64,000 nt of DNA, from assembly GCA_022565695.1 (NCBI GenBank), contig JAIUME010000001.1, positions 806,001-870,000 on the forward strand, given 5' to 3'. Positions 47,736-56,336 of the stretch are shown piece by piece. Below the pieces are notes generated by a model. The model did no database searches. It worked only from the letters and a program-made list of their open reading frames with translations, and was not told where the DNA came from. The number at the start of each line of letters is the position of its first letter. Position 1 is the first letter of the stretch. Both the position numbers and the translations under genes were made by a program. This stretch comes from Alcanivorax sp. GTDB taxonomy: Bacteria; Pseudomonadota; Gammaproteobacteria; Pseudomonadales; Alcanivoracaceae.

Positions 47736-50669
47736 TCAGCCTGCATCCAAGTAGCTTGGCAGCGTAATCACAAATCGGGTCCCGTGTCCGTCAGCAATCG
47801 GGCTTTCTGCGCGAATGCTGCCGAAGTGGTCCTCAATAATACTGTAAACCAGCGCCAGACCAAGGCCGGTGCCGCGCCCGGGCGGTTTGCTGGTGACAAA
47901 CGGTTCGAACAGCGACGATGCCAGTTCGGCCGGAATGCCATGGCCCTGGTCTTCGATCATCACATCCAGCCGTTCTTCCTGGCGTTCGCTGCGGACGGTG
48001 ACCGGGTCATTATCTTGTGTAGCGTCCGCTGCATTGGACAGCAGATTCACGAACACCTGCAACAGGCGCTGGCTGTCGCCGCGCACCAGATGATCGGCGG
48101 GGCAGTCATTGCGGAACATCTGCTGGCGGTGATCCGGGTCCATCTGCAACAGGCTGATGGCCTCGTTGACGGTATCGCGCAGGGATACCGGCCCCTGTAC
48201 CGGCTGCGGGATGCCGCCGCTGTGGCTGAACGTCACCAGTGATTCGACGATGCGCGAAATGCGCCGGGTCTGTTCGACGATCTGCTGCGAGGCCTGGGCG
48301 ACCTCGTCGCCGCCGGCGTCGTGGTCCAGATTCTGCGCCAGGCAGGCGATGGCGGTGACCGGATTGCCGATTTCGTGGGCGACGCCCGCCGCCAGGCGGC
48401 CCACGGAGGCGAGCCGTTCGCTGTGCGTCAGCTGGGCTTCCAGCGCCCGGAGATCGGTAATGTCCTCGACAACGATGACCTGGCCCTCGGCGCGCTCCCC
48501 GGGCAGTGTGCCGACCACCTCGGATTTATGCAGGCTCAGCCAACGCGACTGGCCGCGCAACTGCACCTCGACCTGAGGCAGGCGCACTGTGTCACCCAGG
48601 GCGAAATCATGGAACACGACATTCCAGGGGCGCGGCAGGGTATTGAGCCGGGCACCGATGGTGCGCTGGGCGGTAACGCCGGTGAGGTGTTCCATGGCCA
48701 GGTTCCAGCCGATGATCTCGCCGTCTGCGCCCAGGGAGATGACCCCCATGGGGAGTTCCAGCAGCGTCTGCCGGTGGAAGCGGCGCAGGCTGTCCAGTTC
48801 GGCGGCCAGCCCGGAAAGCCGGTCGCGGTAGAGCTCCAGGCGCGACTCGATGAACTGGATGTCTTCGCTGGATTCGTTTTCTGCCTGGGGCTTGTAGGGC
48901 AAATGCTTGTCCACGATGCGGTGCGACACCGACGGCCCGAGCAGTCCGGACAGGTTGGTTTCCAACTGGTCGCGCAGTCGCCGCAGGGCATAGGGGCGCG
49001 TCTCGCTGCGGGCCTGGCCCAGGTCGCGCAGCGCCAGGGTGACTTCCCGCTCTGCCGTGACCGGGCCCAGGGGTTCGGTCAGGGAGGCGACGAAATCCTC
49101 CACGGTGTCGGCTTCGAGCTCCCAGCGGAAGGTGCGCCGCAGGCTGTCCACGGCACAGGTTTCGGCGGCGTTGCGTTCAGCGCGGCTGGACGGGGTGATC
49201 AGGGAGAAGATCACGAACACCACACCGTTGGCGACCACCGAGGCGATGGCCACGTGATGCCACTGGTGGGCGGTGGATTGATGGGAAATGCCCAGCAGGT
49301 CGAACAGCAGGGTGGGTTGCCAGTGCGGCATGACGATCGGCAGCACCAGTGCGGCCACCCACATGGTGAAGCCGGTCAGCAGGCCGGCAAACAGGCCCAT
49401 GCGGTTGGCGCCGGGCCAGAACAGTGCGCCGATCAGGCCGGGCACGAACTGCAGGGTTGCGACGAAGGAGAGCACACCGAGTTCGGTCAGGGTGTGGTGA
49501 TCGCCGGCGATGACGTAAAACATGTAGGACAGTGCCAGCACGCCGGCAATCAACAGGCGCCGGGCCCACAGCAGCCAGCGATACAGGCTTTCGTCCAGGC
49601 GCTGGGTGCGTGCCGGCAGCACCAGGTGATTGAGCGCCATGGAGGACAGTGCCAGGGCGGCAACGATCAGCATGCCGCTGGCGCCGGCCAGGCCGGCAAT
49701 ATAGGCCAGCATGGCACCGTGGCTGCCGCTGAGGCTGCCGACCGCCAGTGCATAGTAATCCGGCAGGCCGTCCACCTGGGCTGCGGTGGCCGTCCACAGG
49801 ATCACCGGAATACACAGGGCCATGATCAGCAGCAACAGGGGCAGTCCCCAGCTGGCGGTCATCAGCGCGCGCGGATTCAGGTTTTCACTGAAGGCCATAT
49901 GGAACATGTGCGGCATCACCACAGCGGAAACAAAAAAGGCCAGGATCATCGAGTGCCAGGTGCCGTCCTGTAGCGGGTAGTACAACCGGGCCAGGGCATC
50001 CGGGTTGGCATCCAGCCAGGCGGTGAGCCCGGCCGGGCCGTCGAAAACGCTGTACAGGCCGAGCACGGTCAGCAGCACGAAGGCGACGATCTTGATCAGG
50101 GATTCCACCGCAATCGCCACCACCAGGCCTTCGTGTTTTTCCCGGTTGGTGGCGTGCCGGGCGCCGAACAGAATGGCGAACAGAGTGATCAGCAGACAGA
50201 ACCAGAACGCCAGGCTGCCGGGGTGTGCCTCGCCGGTCAGTATCTGGATCGACTCGGCAACGGCTTTTACCTGCAATGCCAGCAACGGCAACATGCCGGC
50301 AAGCATCATCAGCGTGGTCAGGGCGCCGGCGAGACGGCTGCGATAGCGGAAGGCGAACAGGTCCGCCATGGAGCTTAACTGGTAGCTGCTGGTCAGGCGC
50401 AGAATCGGGGCCAGCAGAATGGGCGCCAGCATGAAAACGCCGGAGATCCCCAGGAAATAGGCCAGGAAGTTGTAGCCGTAGTGGTAGGCATAGCCCACGC
50501 TGCCGTAAATGGCCCAGGCACTGGCGTAGACGCCCAGTGAGAAAACATAGACGGCGGGGTGGCGGACCAGCCGTGCGGGCAGGAACCCGCGATCCGTAAT
50601 CCAGGCGACCAGAAACAGGAACAGCAGATAGCCGACGGCGACCAGAAAGACCTGGGTGAAACTAAACAT
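47736..50669 (-). CDS. cbrA: Sensor histidine kinase CbrA
   Basis: 977 residues, close to the 983 of P. aeruginosa CbrA. The first 480 residues are a sodium/solute symporter-like (SSSF) module with about 13 membrane segments (starting MFSFTQVFLVAVGYLLFLF); CbrA proteins have been linked to histidine uptake as well as sensing. A cytoplasmic linker, a PAS domain (about 640-740, LELPMGVISLGADGEIIGWN) and a kinase core follow, with phospho-acceptor H765 (AAGVAHEIGNPVTA), N box NLLSNAADA and G boxes EDQGHGIP and GRGTGLGLALV. It acts with CbrB in carbon/nitrogen balance. A CGGAG Shine-Dalgarno is present, and cbrX ends 21 bases upstream. Confidence 0.95.
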   Translation of the reverse strand: MFSFTQVFLVAVGYLLFLFLVAWITDRGFLPARLVRHPAVYVFSLGVYASAWAIYGSVGYAYHYGYNFLAYFLGISGVFMLAPILLAPILRLTSSYQLSSMADLFAFRYRSRLAGALTTLMMLAGMLPLLALQVKAVAESIQILTGEAHPGSLAFWFCLLITLFAILFGARHATNREKHEGLVVAIAVESLIKIVAFVLLTVLGLYSVFDGPAGLTAWLDANPDALARLYYPLQDGTWHSMILAFFVSAVVMPHMFHMAFSENLNPRALMTASWGLPLLLLIMALCIPVILWTATAAQVDGLPDYYALAVGSLSGSHGAMLAYIAGLAGASGMLIVAALALSSMALNHLVLPARTQRLDESLYRWLLWARRLLIAGVLALSYMFYVIAGDHHTLTELGVLSFVATLQFVPGLIGALFWPGANRMGLFAGLLTGFTMWVAALVLPIVMPHWQPTLLFDLLGISHQSTAHQWHHVAIASVVANGVVFVIFSLITPSSRAERNAAETCAVDSLRRTFRWELEADTVEDFVASLTEPLGPVTAEREVTLALRDLGQARSETRPYALRRLRDQLETNLSGLLGPSVSHRIVDKHLPYKPQAENESSEDIQFIESRLELYRDRLSGLAAELDSLRRFHRQTLLELPMGVISLGADGEIIGWNLAMEHLTGVTAQRTIGARLNTLPRPWNVVFHDFALGDTVRLPQVEVQLRGQSRWLSLHKSEVVGTLPGERAEGQVIVVEDITDLRALEAQLTHSERLASVGRLAAGVAHEIGNPVTAIACLAQNLDHDAGGDEVAQASQQIVEQTRRISRIVESLVTFSHSGGIPQPVQGPVSLRDTVNEAISLLQMDPDHRQQMFRNDCPADHLVRGDSQRLLQVFVNLLSNAADATQDNDPVTVRSERQEERLDVMIEDQGHGIPAELASSLFEPFVTSKPPGRGTGLGLALVYSIIEDHFGSIRAESPIADGHGTRFVITLPSYLDAG

Positions 50670-50690
50670 GCAGACCGCTCCGGGGCAGCA

Positions 50691-50867
50691 TCACAGGCGA
50701 TCCGCTGGTCGGCCTCGGCCGATCCAGTAACTCAGGGCAATCAGCACCAGCCACATCATGTAGGGGCGATACCAGGCGCGGCCGCCCTCGCTCCACCACT
50801 CGATGATGACGGGCGAGAGCAGATAGGCCCCGACAATGAAGATGATCAGTAATCGGTCTGTATACAT
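50691..50867 (-). CDS. cbrX: CbrX-like small membrane protein
   Basis: A 58-codon frame directly upstream of cbrA. It starts ATG at 50867 (MYTDRLLIIFIVGAYLLSP) and ends 21 bases before cbrA. Two hydrophobic segments (about 5-22 and 37-50) are separated by VIIEWWSEGGRAWYRPY, the pattern of small membrane proteins encoded beside solute symporters. A small frame called cbrX is known at this place in Pseudomonas, where its translation is coupled to cbrA (from memory, not checked). Here it may also feed ribosomes to cbrA or partner with its symporter domain. Confidence 0.75.
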   Translation of the reverse strand: MYTDRLLIIFIVGAYLLSPVIIEWWSEGGRAWYRPYMMWLVLIALSYWIGRGRPADRL

Positions 50868-50956
50868 GGTTCAAGAGTGCCGGAATCGGATATCGCAAGA
50901 TAGTAGCAGGTTGTGTCATAGCTGTCGGTGCAGACGCTGCCGGTACGAGCGGCGAG

Positions 50957-51829
50957 TCAGGTCACGTCGGTAAAGGGAAACGTCAGCGTTCTGGCGAGCC
51001 TGCCGGGTTGCCATTGGGGGATGGCCCAGGCCAGTTGTTCTGCGCAGGGGGCACCGGCCAGGGCAACGGGCGGATCAAGCCCCAGCATCCTGAGGGCGGC
51101 ATACAGGTTGGCCGGGGTGTCGTCGCTCAAGGCGGCGGCGCCAGCCGATTTCGACAGCTTGTTACCGTCCTGGTCGGTCAGCACCGGCAGGTGGCCGTAT
51201 TCGGGGCGAGGGCGCTGCAGGCAGTCCAGCACATGCAACTGGCGGAGGGTGGAATCCATCAGGTCGGCGCCGCGCAGGATATGCGTCATGCCCTGGTCTG
51301 CGTCGTCCAGGGCGCAGGCCAGTTGATAGGCGTACAGATTATCTCGACGTCGAATGACGAAGGCGCCGTCGGCCTCGTCCAGTGACAGGCTTTGTGGGCC
51401 TTGCAGGCGATCGGTAAACGACACCGGTGCCGTGGGGACTGCCAGCCGGACAGCACGGCCGGGGCCAGCACCCACAGCCACGGCAGGGCCGGGATGGGGC
51501 CCGCCGAGGTCGGCAAGCTGGCGTCTGGAAAGCTGGCAGTAGAAGGCATGGCCGCTGGCCAGCAGCGCATCAACCGCTGCGGCGTAGGCTTCATGGCGCT
51601 GGCTCTGGTACTGGACGCTGCCGTCCCAGTGGAGCGCATGATCAGCCAGTTGCTGTTGCAGGCGGTCGGCGGCGCCGGGGACTTCCCGGGGCGGGTCGAT
51701 ATCATCGATACGCAGGTGCCATTCGCCATCGGCCTGGCGCGCATCGAGATAGCTGGCGACGGCCGTTAGCAGCGAGCCCCGGTGCAGGTCGCCTGACGGC
51801 GTGGGTGCAAATCGCCCCCGGTAGGTCAT
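50957..51829 (-). CDS. gluQ: Glutamyl-Q tRNA(Asp) synthetase
   Basis: GluQ-RS activates glutamate and attaches it to the queuosine of tRNA-Asp. The ATG at 51829 (MTYRGRFAPTPSGDLHRGSL) gives 290 residues; ATGs slightly upstream are possible. It resembles the catalytic half of glutamyl-tRNA synthetase: FAPTPSGDLHRG (HIGH-type), LRIDDIDPPREVPGAADR, and the KLSKS loop in DGNKLSKSAGA, and it lacks the anticodon-binding domain. It follows dksA on the same strand, as in E. coli and Pseudomonas. Confidence 0.94.
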   Translation of the reverse strand: MTYRGRFAPTPSGDLHRGSLLTAVASYLDARQADGEWHLRIDDIDPPREVPGAADRLQQQLADHALHWDGSVQYQSQRHEAYAAAVDALLASGHAFYCQLSRRQLADLGGPHPGPAVAVGAGPGRAVRLAVPTAPVSFTDRLQGPQSLSLDEADGAFVIRRRDNLYAYQLACALDDADQGMTHILRGADLMDSTLRQLHVLDCLQRPRPEYGHLPVLTDQDGNKLSKSAGAAALSDDTPANLYAALRMLGLDPPVALAGAPCAEQLAWAIPQWQPGRLARTLTFPFTDVT

Positions 51830-51880
51830 GTGGCGCATCCTTTCAGCACTCAAGCACTCCAGCACTCATTCTTCCTAAGC

Positions 51881-51904
51881 AAACGCCGGGCAAGCCCGGC
51901 GTTT
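51881..51904 (-). terminator. Hairpin between dksA and gluQ
   Basis: AAACGCCGGGC and GCCCGGCGTTT with a two-base loop: an 11-bp perfect stem 29 bases after the dksA stop. The T run is short (TTT), so termination may be partial. Confidence 0.75.
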
Positions 51905-51932
51905 GTCTGGTGTGGTGATGATCAGGGTCAAC

Positions 51933-53282
51933 TCAGCTTGCGAGCTGCTTTTCCTTGATTTCAGCCAGTTCCTTGCAGTCGATACACAGCTCGGCGGTGG
52001 GGCGTGCTTCCAGTCGGCGAATGCCGATCTCGACACCGCATGCTTCGCAGTAGCCGTAGTCACCCGTATCCACCTTGTCGAGTGTCTTTTCGATTTTCTT
52101 GAGCAGCTTGCGCTCACGATCCCGGGTGCGCAGCTCCAGGGCGAATTCTTCTTCCTGTGTGGCGCGATCAGCCGGGTCCGGCAGATTCGATGCTTCGTCC
52201 TGCAGGTGGTGCATGGTGCGGTCCGCTTCTTCCATCAGCTCCTGGCGCCAGGCGAGCAGGATGCTGCGGAAGTGAGCGTACTGCGCTTCGCTCATGTATT
52301 CCTCGCCTTTGGCAGGCGTGTAGGGCTTCAAACCGTATATCAGAGTGCCTGGCTTTGGCGCCGCTATGTTCATCGGGTCTTTCACGTTTTGCGATACCTG
52401 AGAAGGGGTTGACGGGGCGTTGGCGCTTCCCTGAGCCGCGCGTGCCTTCCTGGCGTGATCATTTGCATGCATGTTTGCTTGTGCCGAAGCAGACTGCGCC
52501 GGACGTTTCGGCGGCAGTGGCTTCTTCACCCCCGCCGCGGCCGCTGCCGTGCGGGCGGAGTTTGCCTTGGCGGCGGCTTTTTTCACTGCTGCAGCGCGTG
52601 CGGCCTGGGTTACTGTTTTGGCTGCTGTTTTGGCTGCGGGTTTGGTCGCTGCCTCGGCGGCGCTGACTTTACCAGCCGGCGCGCCAGCTGTCTTGCGGGT
52701 ATTCTCGGCTTTATTGGCCAGGGTGCGCGTCACGGCGGCCTTTTTCTTCGTCGGTGCGGCACTTTTTGCTGCGGCTGCTTTCTTGGCCGGCGTTGGCGCG
52801 GCTTTTTTTACGGCCTTGGTGGCGGTCGCTTTCGCGGGTGCCTTGGCCGCTTTCTTCGGCTTGGTCGCCGCAGCGGCCGGTTTTTTGGCGGCGGGCTTTT
52901 TGACTGCCGGCGTTTTCACCGCCTTCGTCGCGCTGCTCTTTTTGGCTGCGGCTTTCTTTGCAGTGGCTTTTGTTGCAGTGACTGTTTTTGCAGTGGCTTT
53001 CTTTGCAGTACTCTTTACAGCGCCTTTTACCGCTGCCGGCTTTTTGCCCGCGACAGCTTTGGTTGTCTTGGTGGCAGCCTGTTTGGCGGGGGCTTTTTTT
53101 GCAGCCGCTTTTTTAGCCGCTGCCTTTTTCACTGCGGGCTTTGCAGCAGGTTTCCTGGCAACAGCTTTTTTCGCGGCAGCTTTCTTCTTGGCCGGGGCGG
53201 TTGCTTTGGCCGGTGTGCTTGTCGCTTTGGCGGCTTTCTTCGAGGCTGGCTTCGCCGGCGCTTTTTTCTTGCGTGTGGCCAT
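51933..53282 (-). CDS. dksA: DksA with a 300-residue Lys/Ala-rich N-terminal extension
   Basis: 449 residues from the ATG at 53282 (MATRKKKAPAKPASKK), with GGGAG 9 bases upstream. Residues 304-449 are a complete DksA: a coiled coil with the acidic tip in LPDPADRATQEEEF and a zinc finger at C412, C415, C433 and C436, ending CKELAEIKEKQLAS. DksA binds the RNA polymerase secondary channel and acts with ppGpp. Residues 1 to about 300 are Lys/Ala/Pro-rich repeats like histone H1 or AlgP-type tails and should bind DNA or RNA. An ATG at 52373 would yield a DksA of 146 residues, the usual size, so two products are possible. Standard DksA lacks this extension. Confidence 0.9.
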   Translation of the reverse strand: MATRKKKAPAKPASKKAAKATSTPAKATAPAKKKAAAKKAVARKPAAKPAVKKAAAKKAAAKKAPAKQAATKTTKAVAGKKPAAVKGAVKSTAKKATAKTVTATKATAKKAAAKKSSATKAVKTPAVKKPAAKKPAAAATKPKKAAKAPAKATATKAVKKAAPTPAKKAAAAKSAAPTKKKAAVTRTLANKAENTRKTAGAPAGKVSAAEAATKPAAKTAAKTVTQAARAAAVKKAAAKANSARTAAAAAGVKKPLPPKRPAQSASAQANMHANDHARKARAAQGSANAPSTPSQVSQNVKDPMNIAAPKPGTLIYGLKPYTPAKGEEYMSEAQYAHFRSILLAWRQELMEEADRTMHHLQDEASNLPDPADRATQEEEFALELRTRDRERKLLKKIEKTLDKVDTGDYGYCEACGVEIGIRRLEARPTAELCIDCKELAEIKEKQLAS

Positions 53283-53309
53283 CCTGATCAACTCCCTTAA
53301 CATACTCAC

Positions 53310-53640
53310 TGCTCGCTGTAAGTTGGGGGCCGAGTCATACCCGGCTCTGTTACACTGTCTGGCAGCACGGTTGTGTAGTGCTGTTGTCCAGCAGTGTGTG
53401 TGGCACCTGCGTTACTGCTGCCGGTGCACACTCAGACGGTGTCTCAGGTGGCCCCTTTGCGCCGCATCCATTGCCTGTACTGGCGCGACAAACATCAATC
53501 CCCGACGATAACCCTGACTCGGGGGGCTTGTCACCCCCGTAGCGGCTGGGATTATAGCCATTGCTCGCGAACATGAAAGCGGGTCTTGAAGCGCTGTTTT
53601 CCAGATAAATAGCCAGATATCGGATATAGAGAGACACCTT
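53310..53640. other. Divergent dksA / aminotransferase control region
   Basis: A 330-bp gene-free stretch. It holds the TATAAT box listed separately and two mutually exclusive hairpins, CCCCGA/TCGGGG (53500-53505 with 53519-53524) and GGGGG/CCCCC (53522-53537), in what would be the dksA leader. No gene or repeat otherwise. Confidence 0.45.
53551..53556 (-). promoter_or_regulatory. Possible -10 box of the dksA promoter
   Basis: A perfect TATAAT on the minus strand, about 270 bases before the dksA start. No good -35 lies 17 bases upstream, so the call is tentative. Confidence 0.35.
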
Positions 53641-54867
53641 TTGACAAATCACCGCACGACTCACAGCACGACTCTCCGCACGACCAGCCAGACCGCCGGG
53701 CCGGGACCGCGTGCCGCGCGCTGTGACCGGATCGCACCGTTTCATGTCATGAGCCTGGTTGCCCGGGCGCAGGCGCTGGGGGCGGCGGGCCATGATGTCA
53801 TCCACCTGGGGGTGGGCGAGCCCGACTTCCCAACGCCTGCGCCGATCATCGAGGCCGGGCAGCGGGCGCTGGCTGACGGGCAGACTCGCTACACCCCGGC
53901 GGCGGGCATGATGCCGCTGCGAGAGGCGATTGCCGGCTTCTATGCCAGCCGGTTTGGTGTCACGGTGCCGGCGGAGTGTGTGGTGGTGACGCCGGGGGCC
54001 TCTGGCGCCTTGCAGCTGTTGCTGGCGTCACTGGTTGATCCGGGCGACGAAGTGCTGGTCACGGATCCGGGCTACCCCTGCAACCGGCATTTTGTCGAGC
54101 TGGTCAACGGCGTGCCGCGTCCGCTCAGGCTGGACCCGACCCGGGGTTGGTCGCTGACCCCGGAACAGATCGCGGCGGCCTGGAACAGCCGTACCCGGGC
54201 GGCATTGCTCGCCTCGCCGGACAACCCCACCGGGAATGTCATGACGCCGCAGCAGGTGGGCGCCATGGCAGATGTGATACGTGAGCGCGGCGGGGCGCTG
54301 ATCATGGATGAGATATACCAGGGGCTGGTCTACGACGCGCCGTCGTTTACCGCGCTGTCCGTGGCGCCGGACACACTGGTGATCAACAGCTTCAGCAAGT
54401 ACTTCGGCATGACCGGCTGGCGTCTCGGCTGGCTGGTGGCGCCCCGTTCGCGCATTCCGGATCTGGAACGTATGGCGCAGAATTTTTATCTGGCGCCGTC
54501 CACGCTGGCCCAGCACGCGGCGCTCGCGGCGTTCAGTCCGGAGACGCTGGCGGAGCTGGAGCGCCGTCGTCAGGAACTGGCGCAGCGCCGGGCCCTGTTG
54601 CTGGCGCGCCTGCCGGCCCTGGGCATGAAGGTGGTGGGCGAACCGGCGGGTGCCTTTTACCTGTATCTCGATGCCTCGGCGCTGACCGATGACAGCTTCG
54701 GCTTTTGCGAGCGGTTGCTGGAGCAGGCCCATGTGGCGCTCACCCCCGGCATGGATTTTGGTAGCGGCCACAACCCGGCGCAGTATCTGCGGGTGGCGTA
54801 TACCTGCGATCTGGCCCGGCTGGATGAGGCACTGACCCGCATCGCAGGTTTTCTGGAACGCACATGA
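53641..54867 (+). CDS. Class I/II PLP-dependent aminotransferase
   Basis: 408 residues from a TTG at 53641 (AGAGAG upstream). The first 25 residues are low-complexity Thr/Ser/Arg, encoded by repeated GCACGAC units, and may be extra; the family body starts near RCDRIAPFHVMSL. HLGVGEPDFPTP, SPDNPTGN, DEIYQGLVYD, the PLP lysine in INSFSKYFGMTGWRLG and the substrate Arg in YLRVAYTC are intact. It belongs to the aspartate aminotransferase fold group. A gene of this type next to dksA also occurs in Pseudomonas. Its amino acid substrate is unknown. The stop overlaps sfsA by 4 bases. Confidence 0.9.
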   Translation: MTNHRTTHSTTLRTTSQTAGPGPRAARCDRIAPFHVMSLVARAQALGAAGHDVIHLGVGEPDFPTPAPIIEAGQRALADGQTRYTPAAGMMPLREAIAGFYASRFGVTVPAECVVVTPGASGALQLLLASLVDPGDEVLVTDPGYPCNRHFVELVNGVPRPLRLDPTRGWSLTPEQIAAAWNSRTRAALLASPDNPTGNVMTPQQVGAMADVIRERGGALIMDEIYQGLVYDAPSFTALSVAPDTLVINSFSKYFGMTGWRLGWLVAPRSRIPDLERMAQNFYLAPSTLAQHAALAAFSPETLAELERRRQELAQRRALLLARLPALGMKVVGEPAGAFYLYLDASALTDDSFGFCERLLEQAHVALTPGMDFGSGHNPAQYLRVAYTCDLARLDEALTRIAGFLERT

Positions 54868-55616
54868 AGTTTGATCCTCCCTTGCGCCGTGGTCGTCTGG
54901 TGAAGCGCTACAAGCGTTTCATGGCCGATATCATCACCGAAGACGGCCAGGCGCTGACGCTGCATTGCCCGAATACGGGTTCCATGAAGCATTGCACGCC
55001 GGACAATGCGCCAGTGCTGTTCTCGGACAGCGGCAATCCCAAACGCAAATACCGGCATACCTGGGAAGCGGTGCAGGTGGCCCATGGTCATTGGGCGGGA
55101 ATCAATACCGCGCGGACCAATGCGCTGGTGGCGGAGGCGATTGCCGGGCAGCGTGTCCCGGGCCTGTCGCCCGAGGGGCTGCGCCGTGAGGTGACCTTCG
55201 GGGATAGCCGGTTTGATCTGGCGTCGGGCGGCGCTCCGCTGGGCGGCATTCCGTCGGGCGGCGCTCCTTTTGACGGCGCTCCCGACACCTTTATCGAGGT
55301 CAAGAATGTGACGCTCGGCGGCGGGGACGATGAGCCGGATCATGGGCTGATCCGCTTTCCTGATGCGGTGACCCTGCGCGGGCAGAAGCATCTGCGCACC
55401 TTGATGGAGGTGGTGGCCGGCGGGCGGCGGGCCGTGTTGTTCTTCTGCGTGCAGCACACTGGTGCGCAGCAGGTTGCCCCTGCCGATGACATCGACCCGG
55501 CCTATGGCCGTCTGCTGCGTGAGGCGGTCGAGGCCGGGGTCGAGGTCATGGCGTGGCGCACGACGATCAGCCCCACGGTCTTCGCCCTTGATGCGCCAGT
55601 GCCGGTGCTGCTGTAG
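54864..55616 (+). CDS. sfsA: SfsA family protein, with a Gly/Pro-rich insertion
   Basis: 250 residues. SfsA was named for sugar fermentation stimulation in E. coli; the fold is PD-(D/E)XK nuclease-like and it binds DNA. Intact parts: RRGRLVKRYKRFMADI, LHCPNTGSM, YRHTWEAVQV, ARTNALVAEAI, FIEVKNVTL (E and K of the nuclease motif), FPDAVTLRGQKHLRTLMEV and the C-terminal part. Between FDLA and DTFIEVKN there is an extra stretch of about 19 residues built from repeats of GGAP/GGIP, encoded by repeated GGCGGCGCTCC-like DNA (55225-55290). It may be a harmless surface loop. It overlaps the aminotransferase stop by 4 bases. Confidence 0.93.
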   Translation: MKFDPPLRRGRLVKRYKRFMADIITEDGQALTLHCPNTGSMKHCTPDNAPVLFSDSGNPKRKYRHTWEAVQVAHGHWAGINTARTNALVAEAIAGQRVPGLSPEGLRREVTFGDSRFDLASGGAPLGGIPSGGAPFDGAPDTFIEVKNVTLGGGDDEPDHGLIRFPDAVTLRGQKHLRTLMEVVAGGRRAVLFFCVQHTGAQQVAPADDIDPAYGRLLREAVEAGVEVMAWRTTISPTVFALDAPVPVLL

Positions 55617-55634
55617 CGGCAGTTTTCCGGTGTC

Positions 55635-56126
55635 TTAAAGCCAGCCCCGCTCCGCCAGGCTGACGTTGCCATGCTCACCCAGAATCACATGGTCCAGGGT
55701 GCGCACCTCCACGAGGGCCAGGGCATCTCGTACGCGATGGGTCATTTTGCGGTCGTTGGCGCTGGGCTCGGGATCACCGGAGGGGTGATTGTGGGCCAGG
55801 ATCACGGCGCCGGCATTCAGGGCCAGTGCGCGGCGCGCCACCTCGCGGGGATGCACGGCGGTGAAGTTCAGTGTGCCCATGAACAACACTTCAAAGCTGA
55901 TGACCCGGTGTTTGTGGTCCAGAAACAGGGCACCAAACAGTTCCCGTTCTTCGCGGCACAGCCGCATGCGCAGAAACGCTGCAGCGTCGTCGACGCCGTT
56001 TACGGCGGGGCGTGCGAGCAGGTCATTGCACAGCAGATGGCTTGCGTATTCGATCAGTTCTTTCTCGGTCACCGGACGCAGGGTCCGGTGGCGCCCTTCG
56101 GCATCGCGCCGGAAGAGTGATTGCAT
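55635..56126 (-). CDS. Short RadC-like JAB-domain protein
   Basis: 163 residues of the RadC/JAMM family in the short form found on mobile elements; chromosomal RadC is about 220 residues with an N-terminal helix-hairpin-helix part that is lacking here. The JAMM metal motif is present (AHNHPSGDPEPSANDRKM, H-x-H-x7-S-x2-D), with FLDHKHRVISFEVLFMGTLN before it. The biochemical function of these proteins is unsettled. A short RadC often marks integrated islands, but no integrase lies nearby. Confidence 0.85.
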   Translation of the reverse strand: MQSLFRRDAEGRHRTLRPVTEKELIEYASHLLCNDLLARPAVNGVDDAAAFLRMRLCREERELFGALFLDHKHRVISFEVLFMGTLNFTAVHPREVARRALALNAGAVILAHNHPSGDPEPSANDRKMTHRVRDALALVEVRTLDHVILGEHGNVSLAERGWL

Positions 56127-56336
56127 GACAGGCTCCTTGGTCGTGTCCCCCCGATACGGCCAGCCCGTAGCGGGTGTCAGGCATCCCTGATAGATCGCCG
56201 TGCCGGACGTACCGTTCTGTGACGGTTCATGCGGTGCCCGGGCACGGATTGCCTGACGGCAGGACTATTCTGCTGGCGGAGCCTTGTTTGCGCAATATGC
56301 AAATGGTGTATTCTGAATTGGCGTAAAGGGCAGGGA

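Noticed and set aside
48321-49973. 550-codon frame opposite cbrA
   Set aside because: Antisense to a firmly identified kinase; Gln/Gly/His-rich product without domains.
52455-53511. Gly/Phe/Cys-rich and Ala-rich frames opposite the dksA extension
   Set aside because: Mirror images of the Lys/Ala repeats; no start signal or family.
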